Assembly (NCBI GenBank): GCA_903915565.1
Contig: CAIWTG010000151.1
Span: 1-11,835 of the forward strand
DNA length: 11,835 bases
Direction: 5' to 3'
Source of the DNA: an uncultured Chloroflexota bacterium
GTDB lineage: Bacteria; Chloroflexota; Dehalococcoidia; Dehalococcoidales; RBG-16-60-22
Positions 5,279 to 10,593 of this stretch are shown here, piece by piece. Position 1 is the first letter of the stretch. Each line of letters starts with the position of its first letter. A model generated the notes under the pieces. That model saw only the letters and a program-made list of their open reading frames with translations, made no database searches and was not told the origin of the DNA. Both the position numbers and the translations under genes were made by a program.

Positions 5279-6643
5279 ATGAACCCAAACAACCACCGAA
5301 CACCACAGGAAATATGGGAAATCGCGCTGGGGGATTTACAGGTCCAGGTCAGCAAGCCGAACTACCGCACGTGGTTCAGCAAAAGCGTCGGCTTGAGCTA
5401 CCAGGACAACCAGTTTGTCATCGGCGTGCCCAACACCTTTGCCGCGGAATACCTCGAGAAAACCCAGCTATCGCTCATTGAAAAATCGCTGGTCGGGCTC
5501 ACCTCGCCGCAGGTTAAGGTCATTTTCCGGGTTAACGGCAAGTCTCACCAGCCCTTTGCGGATAATGGCCAAGCGGCAATGACTCCGCCGCCGCCTGCTT
5601 TTACCCGGCTTAACCCTAATTATATCTTTGATTCTTTTGTGGAAGGCCACGGCAACCGCATGGCGCGTGCCGCCTCACTAGCCGTCGCCCAGACCCCGGG
5701 GCAAATATACAATCCCCTCTTCCTCTACGGCGGCGCCGGTTTGGGCAAGACGCACCTGCTGCACGCCATCGGCCAACTGGCGGTGGCTAATCACTTTAAC
5801 GTCATCTGTTCCAGCGCCGAGCAGTTCACCAATGAATTCGTGACGTCGATACGGGAGAAAAATACCGAGGATTTCCGCAACAAATACCGCAGTATCGGCA
5901 TGCTGCTGATTGACGACATCCAGTTCATCGGCGGGAAAGAGCAGACCGAAGAGAGCTTCTTCCACACCTTCAACGAGCTGCACAACACCAACCGCCAGAT
6001 AGTCATCACCAGCGACTGCCCGCCTAAGTCCATGCCCCTGCTCGAAGAGCGTTTACGCTCACGCTTCGAGTGGGGTTTAACCGTCAGCATACAGCCGCCG
6101 GACTACGAGACCAGACTGGCTATCCTGCAGTCCAAAGCCCGGCAGAAGGGCATCAACGTTCCCAAGGACGTGCTGGAGTTTATCGCCAATTCGGCGCTGG
6201 ACAACATCAGGGTTCTGGAGGGGTCGCTGAACCGTGTCTGCGCCTTTTCCAAGCTCATTCAAGCGACGCCCACATTAGAGATTGCCGAAAAAGCGCTGGA
6301 AGACATCTCCAACAAAGAGACTAACTCGGACGAAGTTACGCCGACGATGATTATCGAAGCAGTAGCGGATTCCTTCCAGCTGTCCCGGGATGCGTTATTG
6401 GGGCGGGAGCGCGATAAAGATACCGCTTTAGCCCGCCGCCTGGCCATGTACCTCATCCGGCAGGAGACCAACTTCTCCCTCGACCAGATAGGGCAGGCGC
6501 TCGGCAACCGTGACGCCGCGGCCGTTACCAACGCCTGCAAAAAGGTCAGCACCGATATCGTTGCCAGCCCTTACCTCAAACGCAAGCTGCACGACATCCA
6601 GCGCCATATCCGTCCCAAAGCCGGCGCTGCCAGCCTAGCTTAG
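5279..6643 (+). CDS. dnaA: DnaA-family replication initiator with altered DNA-binding signature
   Basis: A 454-residue AAA+ ATPase of the DnaA family, which binds origin DnaA boxes and opens the duplex. Domain I spans about 1-85 and a short proline-containing linker follows. Domain III has Walker A GGAGLGKTH (151-159), Walker B LLIDDIQF (209-216), sensor 1 VITSDCPP (242-249; usually SDRPP), RLRSRFEWGL (258-267) and sensor 2 NIRVLEG (309-315). Domain IV spans about 355-445. Its signature reads RDAAAVTNACKKV (411-423), where typical DnaA has RDH[ST]TV. In E. coli the matching His434 and Thr435 contact DnaA-box bases; here both are Ala. Asp412 and an Arg matching Arg399 remain. The ATG at 5279 is the only in-frame start after the upstream stop. 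No dnaN or recF is beside it. It may be a paralogue with changed sequence preference. Confidence 0.9.
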   Translation: MNPNNHRTPQEIWEIALGDLQVQVSKPNYRTWFSKSVGLSYQDNQFVIGVPNTFAAEYLEKTQLSLIEKSLVGLTSPQVKVIFRVNGKSHQPFADNGQAAMTPPPPAFTRLNPNYIFDSFVEGHGNRMARAASLAVAQTPGQIYNPLFLYGGAGLGKTHLLHAIGQLAVANHFNVICSSAEQFTNEFVTSIREKNTEDFRNKYRSIGMLLIDDIQFIGGKEQTEESFFHTFNELHNTNRQIVITSDCPPKSMPLLEERLRSRFEWGLTVSIQPPDYETRLAILQSKARQKGINVPKDVLEFIANSALDNIRVLEGSLNRVCAFSKLIQATPTLEIAEKALEDISNKETNSDEVTPTMIIEAVADSFQLSRDALLGRERDKDTALARRLAMYLIRQETNFSLDQIGQALGNRDAAAVTNACKKVSTDIVASPYLKRKLHDIQRHIRPKAGAASLA

Positions 6644-6719
6644 CCTTTGTTCACTCATATTCCTTAGTGTTATTACTGTTAATAAAGCCGTATCTGCGTA
6701 TTTTCGTATTTGCTTCGTT

Positions 6720-6731
6720 GCGTAATTGCGC
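6720..6731. repeat. Imperfect GCGTAATTGCGC palindrome
   Basis: It is one base pair away from the GCGCAATTGCGC palindromes at 904 and 3976, and lies about 80 bases after dnaA. It is a member of the same short family. Confidence 0.4.
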
Positions 6732-6905
6732 ATTTTTCTTATTCTTAATTTGTTCTTTCTTTGTGAATCATTTGCGGTTATCTTGAGCGTTTTTATTCAT
6801 GTTCGTTGTGTTTAAGTTTCACTCTTTAGAGGTAAATGCTTCATTTTGAGTAAAGTATTATTAGTGCTGTTCTTATTAAATACCCTTTATCTTAATCACT
6901 TGTTG

Positions 6906-6911
6906 TATAAT
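6906..6911 (+). promoter_or_regulatory. Likely -10 box for the obg-nadD operon
   Basis: A perfect TATAAT at 6906-6911 would give a start site near 6918 and a leader of about 25 bases. No clear -35 hexamer lies 16-18 bases upstream. A second AT-rich hexamer, TAATAT (6925-6930), is an alternative. No Shine-Dalgarno precedes the obg ATG at 6943. Confidence 0.4.
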
Positions 6912-6942
6912 CATATTGTTAACTTAATATTGTGAATATTTT

Positions 6943-8829
6943 ATGTTCGATAGAATAGATATCAAGATAAAAGCCGGTGATGGCGGGAACGGAGCAGTCA
7001 GCTTCCGCCGTGAGATGTACGTGCCTTTTGGGGGACCTGATGGGGGTAATGGCGGTAAAGGCGGGGATGTTATCATCAAGGTGGACAAGAGCACGGACAG
7101 CCTGCGGGCTTTTAGTAACAACAAGCTGTATAAAGCGGAAAATGGATTTAACGGGGCCGGCAGACAGAAGTACGGCAAGAACGGCAAGGATATTATCCTG
7201 GCAGTGCCGCCCGGGACGATGATAATTGCTCAAGAAGGTGACACCGAGGTATTGCTCGCCGACCTGAACAACATCGGCGAGAAAATTTTAATAGCGGTGG
7301 GGGGAAAAGGCGGCTGGGGCAACGTCCATTTTAAGTCTTCCACTAACCAGACACCGCGCCTGGCGCAAAGGGGTGAAAAGGGTGAGGAAAAAACACTCCG
7401 GCTGGAAATGCGCCTCATTGCCGACGCGGGGATAATCGGCTATCCCAACGCGGGAAAATCAACCCTGCTGGCAGCGGCATCGGCGGCCAAACCGAAAGTG
7501 GCGAGCTATCCCTTTACAACGCTCGAGCCGATACTGGGTGTGGTAAATATCGGGCTGGATAGTTTTGTCCTGGCAGAGATACCGGGACTAATTGAAGGAG
7601 CGCACCTGGGCAAAGGGTTGGGGCACGACTTTTTGCGCCACGCCATGCGCACGAGAATTTTGATTCATTTGATAAGCGGCACATCGGATACTCCCACCGA
7701 GGACATGATAAAGGTCAATAACGAACTGGCGTTATTTGATCCGTCATTAGCTAAAAAGCCGCAAATCGTCGCGGTGAATAAAACAGACCTGCCGGAAGTG
7801 CAGGAAAAACTGGAAATAATCAAAAGCGAACTAAACGGGGCGGATATTAAAGCCCACTATATTTCCGCGGAAATGGGTCAGGGCGTTAATGAGCTGATGG
7901 CGGCGGCGTTCGAGGTGCTGAAGAAACAGGCTGTCACGCCAAAGCATACCGAAGCTCCCGGCAAGATATTCCGTCCACAACCCAGAGAAACCGGCATCAC
8001 GGTTACCAGAGAGGGCGATATGTGGATAATCCACGCGCCGGGACTGGACCGGTTGATGGCCGGCGGCGGCGCTACCGAAGGCGAACTGCGCTGGCAGCTG
8101 AACAGCCAGCTGGAAAAGCGCGGTATAAATAGTATTTTAGAGAAGGCGGGGGTTAAGGCGGGGGATAAAGTGCGCTGCGGCGACCTCATCTGGGAGTGGG
8201 ATAAACCGGGGAGTAAGGCTAACAGGATAGGAATATTGGGGGGCACCTTCGACCCCGTGCACCTGGGGCATTTGATGATGGCCGAAGAAGCGAAAGCCGC
8301 ATTGGATTTAAGCGAAGTCTTACTAATACCGGCGGGACAGAGGATGTCGCGCCCCAATGAAGATGTAACGCCGGCCGAACACCGCCTGGCGATGCTGAAA
8401 CTGGCGGTCGAAGGGAAACCATATCTGAAAGTATCGTCTGTTGAGATTGAGCGCAAAGGACCATCCTACACTTCCGACACGATTACGGCAATCAAGAAAA
8501 AGTCGGGCGAGGATGACCTTTATTTTATTCTGGGGTGGGACAGTTTGGCCCAGCTGCCGGACTGGCATGAGCCGTCTAAAATCATCAACCTGTGCACGCT
8601 GGTGGCGGTACCGCGTCCGGGCTACGCCAAGCCCAGTTTAAAGGCTTTGGAGGGCGTGCTGCCGGGCATATCGCAGAAAGTGATGTATTTGGATAAGCCC
8701 AGGATTGACATCAGCGCCACGGAAATCCGAGAGATGGCGGCGCAGGGCGAGTCAATCGAACAGCTAGTCCCCGCAACGGTAGCTCAATACATAAAAAAAC
8801 ATAAGCTCTATACAGCATCAGGAGGCTAA
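6943..8829 (+). CDS. obg-nadD: Fused Obg GTPase and nicotinate-nucleotide adenylyltransferase NadD
   Basis: One 628-residue frame carries two normally separate housekeeping proteins. Residues 1-158 are the glycine-rich Obg fold (AGDGGNGAVSFRRE). Residues 159-330 are the G domain: G1 GYPNAGKST (166-174), G2 PFTT (190-193), G3 EIPGLIEGA (212-220), G4 NKTD (279-282), G5 ISAE (307-310). Residues 340-420 are the OCT domain, ending at WEWD. Obg GTPases act in 50S ribosome assembly. NadD starts at about residue 427 and spans about 200 residues: GGTFDPVHLGHL (433-444), SYTSDTI (508-514), GWDSLAQLPDWHEP (531-544) and ISATEIR (590-596). It adenylates nicotinate mononucleotide for NAD synthesis. No stop and no plausible ATG, GTG or TTG start separates them; the nearest TTG (8236) would remove the first strand of NadD. 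The genes are often neighbours, so fusion by stop-codon loss is plausible. It probably heads the plus-strand operon. Confidence 0.93.
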   Translation: MFDRIDIKIKAGDGGNGAVSFRREMYVPFGGPDGGNGGKGGDVIIKVDKSTDSLRAFSNNKLYKAENGFNGAGRQKYGKNGKDIILAVPPGTMIIAQEGDTEVLLADLNNIGEKILIAVGGKGGWGNVHFKSSTNQTPRLAQRGEKGEEKTLRLEMRLIADAGIIGYPNAGKSTLLAAASAAKPKVASYPFTTLEPILGVVNIGLDSFVLAEIPGLIEGAHLGKGLGHDFLRHAMRTRILIHLISGTSDTPTEDMIKVNNELALFDPSLAKKPQIVAVNKTDLPEVQEKLEIIKSELNGADIKAHYISAEMGQGVNELMAAAFEVLKKQAVTPKHTEAPGKIFRPQPRETGITVTREGDMWIIHAPGLDRLMAGGGATEGELRWQLNSQLEKRGINSILEKAGVKAGDKVRCGDLIWEWDKPGSKANRIGILGGTFDPVHLGHLMMAEEAKAALDLSEVLLIPAGQRMSRPNEDVTPAEHRLAMLKLAVEGKPYLKVSSVEIERKGPSYTSDTITAIKKKSGEDDLYFILGWDSLAQLPDWHEPSKIINLCTLVAVPRPGYAKPSLKALEGVLPGISQKVMYLDKPRIDISATEIREMAAQGESIEQLVPATVAQYIKKHKLYTASGG

Positions 8830-8831
8830 AC

Positions 8832-9425
8832 GTGAAAGCAATCGGCATCGTCGGCAGCCCGAGGAAAGCAGGCAACACCGAGATTTTGGTGACGCATTGT
8901 TTAAAAGCTATCGCCGAAGAAGGAATCGAGACAGAACTAATACCCCTGGCAGGACTCGACATCCGCGGGTGTAATCACTGCGGATTTTGTTACGAACACC
9001 CTAACGAGTGCTCCATTAAAGACGACCTCCAGCCGATACATAACAAGATGCTGGCGGCAGATATTATCATCGTCGGGTCGCCGGTGTATTACAGCTCGGC
9101 TACGGCGCTGATTAAAGGATTTTTGGAGCGGGCGGGCTACATGTCCCGCGGTATGTATGCCGGCAAAGTGGGCGGTCCTTTGGTCGTGGCGCGGCGGGCG
9201 GGGCAGGACTTCACCTTCGCCGAGCTGCTTTTCTGGTTCCACATCCAGCAAATGGTCAACCCCGGCGCAACGTACTGGAATATGGCTTTCGGGCGGGAAA
9301 AAGGGGAGGTGCTGGAGGACGAAGAGGGGATGATGACCGCCTGGAACTTTGGGAAGAACTGCGCTAATGTAGCGAAGAAATTAAAAGGTTATCAGCCAAT
9401 TCCCTTACCCCCGCTAAAGAAATAG
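8832..9425 (+). CDS. Iron-sulfur flavoprotein (flavodoxin-like FMN reductase family)
   Basis: A 197-residue NAD(P)H-dependent FMN reductase-like protein. GSPRKAGNTE (8-17) is the FMN phosphate-binding loop of the flavodoxin-like fold, and GSPVYYSSATALIKGFLER, starting near residue 82, is the conserved flavin-site segment. The compact cysteine motif C47-x2-C50-x2-C53-x6-C60 matches the 4Fe-4S site of archaeal-type iron-sulfur flavoproteins, electron carriers common in anaerobes. The GTG start (8832) has GGAGG six bases upstream, inside the end of the obg-nadD gene and only two bases after its stop, so the two are probably co-transcribed and translationally coupled. The electron donor and acceptor cannot be read from sequence. 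The MaoC pair and the Fe-S oxidoreductase nearby are possible partners. Confidence 0.88.
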   Translation: MKAIGIVGSPRKAGNTEILVTHCLKAIAEEGIETELIPLAGLDIRGCNHCGFCYEHPNECSIKDDLQPIHNKMLAADIIIVGSPVYYSSATALIKGFLERAGYMSRGMYAGKVGGPLVVARRAGQDFTFAELLFWFHIQQMVNPGATYWNMAFGREKGEVLEDEEGMMTAWNFGKNCANVAKKLKGYQPIPLPPLKK

Positions 9426-9489
9426 TAGCGCAGGCGCAATTGGCCGGGTTATAATAAAACGTTTTTCAATTTAGCACGGAGGAAAAGCT

Positions 9490-9915
9490 TTGGCCGGCGA
9501 ATCAGTCATCACCGAAGAACTAAATAACCTGCTTAACGTGGAGTTCGGGCCGGAAGTTTACGAGATTGAGAAGGGCATGTTAAAAAGGTTCGCCGAGGCT
9601 ATTGACGACCCCAATCCGAAGTGGCTTAAACAAGCCCCGCCAACTTTCCCCGCCGCCCTCGTGCCGCATGAACTGCTGCATAAATTGTTCAATGTAGATA
9701 TTCCGTTAAAACGACTCTTCAACGGAACGAGCGAGCTGGAATATTTACAGCCCATCAAGGCGGGCGATGTAATTTCCGTCACCGCAAAACTAACGCGACT
9801 ACGCCAGGTGGCCGGCGCGGAAGGCCCGACGCTTTTCATGTTTACCGAGATGACCTATACCAACCAGCGCGGCGAGGTCGTGGTCAAAGGGAAAAACACT
9901 TATATCAAGTATTGA
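9490..9915 (+). CDS. MaoC-type N-terminal hot-dog protein, hydroxyacyl dehydratase subunit
   Basis: A 141-residue hot-dog-fold protein resembling the MaoC_dehydrat_N / FAS1-like dehydratase group and the HadA/HadC-type non-catalytic subunit of (R)-3-hydroxyacyl dehydratases. It shows IEKGMLKRFAEAIDDPNPKW (26-45), TFPAALVPHELL (52-63) and FNGTSELEYLQPIKAGDVIS (77-96). It ends with the KGKNTYIKY strand. The Asp-x4-His catalytic pair of MaoC enzymes is not visible here but is in the next gene, so the two probably form a heterodimer. The start is TTG (9490), supported by GGAGG (9478-9482) seven bases before it. The 64-base spacer before it holds a TATAAT (9450-9455) without a good -35. Substrate chain length is unknown. 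Confidence 0.82.
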   Translation: MAGESVITEELNNLLNVEFGPEVYEIEKGMLKRFAEAIDDPNPKWLKQAPPTFPAALVPHELLHKLFNVDIPLKRLFNGTSELEYLQPIKAGDVISVTAKLTRLRQVAGAEGPTLFMFTEMTYTNQRGEVVVKGKNTYIKY

Positions 9916-9935
9916 AAACATCCCCCTCACCTTGG

Positions 9936-9958
9936 TCCTCTCCCGCAAGGGGAGAGGA
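9936..9958 (+). repeat. Dispersed hairpin repeat between the two MaoC genes
   Basis: TCCTCTCCC (9936-9944) pairs perfectly with GGGAGAGGA (9950-9958) around GCAAG, in a context starting CCCTCACCTTGG at about 9924. Units of this CCCTCACC...CCTCTCCC-GCAA-GGGGAGAGG kind are widely dispersed in bacterial genomes. It fills most of the 65-base gap between the two dehydratase genes and could stabilise or attenuate the message. Confidence 0.65.
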
Positions 9959-9980
9959 AAAATGGGAATATAGGATTTAT

Positions 9981-10409
9981 ATGGCACAGGTTTATTTCGA
10001 AGATATCAACGAAGGCAGCGATATACCGGCGCTGGTGAAGTACCCCACCACCATGCAGCTGGTAAAATATGCCGGCGCCTCCGGCGACTTTTATCAAATC
10101 CATTACGACAAAGATTTTGCCATTGCTAACGGGCTGCCGGGGGTGATTGTGCACGGGTGGCTGACGCTTTCCTTCCTGGGACAGATGGTCACGGACTGGC
10201 TGGGGGAAAAGGGGACGCTGCTAAAGCTGAACGGCAGCTACCGCGGCATGAATAAAGTCCACGAGGACATCGTCTGCAACGGCAAGGTTGTAAAAAAATA
10301 CGTCGAGGACGGCAGGACTTTAGCCCGGGTGGATATCTGGGCGGAAAACCCGCAGGGTGAAAAGACCGTCACCGGCACGGCGATAGTTCAGTTACCCTCA
10401 AAGGCGTAA
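9981..10409 (+). CDS. MaoC-family (R)-3-hydroxyacyl dehydratase, catalytic subunit
   Basis: A 142-residue hot-dog-fold hydratase/dehydratase that interconverts (R)-3-hydroxyacyl and trans-2-enoyl thioesters. The MaoC signature is YAGASGDFYQIHYDKDFA (30-47) followed by GVIVHGWLTLSFLG (54-67), with the catalytic pair Asp36 and His41. These are the same residue numbers I recall for mycobacterial HadB. The start is the ATG at 9981, with AGGA eight bases upstream. An in-frame TTG at 9912 would add 23 residues encoded by repeat sequence and is rejected. It pairs with the preceding non-catalytic MaoC protein. Whether it works in fatty acid synthesis, oxidation or polyester metabolism cannot be told, but a nearby EtfD-like gene favours acyl-CoA oxidation. 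Confidence 0.88.
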   Translation: MAQVYFEDINEGSDIPALVKYPTTMQLVKYAGASGDFYQIHYDKDFAIANGLPGVIVHGWLTLSFLGQMVTDWLGEKGTLLKLNGSYRGMNKVHEDIVCNGKVVKKYVEDGRTLARVDIWAENPQGEKTVTGTAIVQLPSKA

Positions 10410-10422
10410 TTGCGCAATTACG
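10405..10422. repeat. 18-base perfect palindrome at the end of the MaoC gene
   Basis: CGTAATTGCGCAATTACG is its own exact reverse complement and spans the TAA stop (10407-10409). It is the longest perfect member of the TTGCGCAA palindrome family in the window. It opens the repeat-filled gap between convergent genes. Confidence 0.6.
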
Positions 10423-10431
10423 TACTTATAC

Positions 10432-10482
10432 TTGTCATTCTGGAACATTCGCTGCCCTCAGTATAAACTCCGGTCAGAATCC
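10432..10482 (-). repeat. Diverged repeat unit (TTGTCATTCTG ... CAGAATCC)
   Basis: It starts TTGTCATTCTG and ends CAGAATCC on the plus strand. Its ends are the inverse of the unit at 10551-10587: TTGTCATTCT (10432-10441) is the exact complement of AGAATGACAA (10578-10587). It shares end words with the 26-base hairpin repeats, so both may belong to one superfamily. Confidence 0.5.
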
Positions 10483-10517
10483 ACTAAGAAAATCAACCAA
10501 CACTCTAATACGAGTAT

Positions 10518-10543
10518 GGATTCCAGCCTTCGCTGGAATGACA
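10518..10543 (+). repeat. Dispersed 26-base hairpin repeat, copy 5
   Basis: Stem ATTCCAGC (10520-10527) with GCTGGAAT (10532-10539) around CTTC. It lies between the two related inverted units, in the gap between convergent genes, where its hairpin could act as a two-way barrier to transcription. There is no T tract, so this is inference. Confidence 0.75.
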
Positions 10544-10550
10544 GAAGGAT

Positions 10551-10587
10551 GGATTCTCACGGTCGCTATGCTCCCTCAGAATGACAA
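10551..10587 (+). repeat. GGATTCTC ... AGAATGACAA dispersed repeat
   Basis: Read on the minus strand it is TTGTCATTCTGAGGG followed by AGC-AGCGACC and AGAATCC. This resembles the TGTCATTCTGAGCG...AGAATC units scattered through many bacterial genomes. It ends six bases before the stop codon of the Fe-S protein gene. Confidence 0.6.
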
Positions 10588-10593
10588 GGAATA

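Larger units (their letters stand above)
6644..6942. other. AT-rich spacer after dnaA
   Basis: About 300 bases, T-rich on the plus strand and much more AT-rich than the flanking genes, with no credible ORF. It holds an imperfect palindrome, GCGTAATTGCGC (6720-6731), within repeated CGTATTT-like words. Two copies of TTGTGAAT are followed by CATTT (6761-6773) and ATTTT (6930-6942). These TGTGAAT words differ at two positions from the complement of a DnaA box, TGTGGATAA. It must contain the obg promoter, and a replication-origin-like role is possible but unproven. No T-tract terminator for dnaA was found. Confidence 0.5.

Noticed and set aside
5155..5355. Minus-strand 66-residue frame across the dnaA start
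   Set aside because: It overlaps the 5' end of dnaA, has no recognisable motifs and crosses the leader hairpins.
8236..8829. Separate nadD starting at the TTG at 8236
   Set aside because: It would remove the first beta strand before GGTFDP, and no stop codon separates it from obg, so a fusion is the simpler reading.
9912..9980. Longer N-terminus for the second MaoC gene from a TTG at 9912
   Set aside because: The extra 23 residues come from a repeat element, and the conserved protein begins at the ATG at 9981 with its own AGGA.
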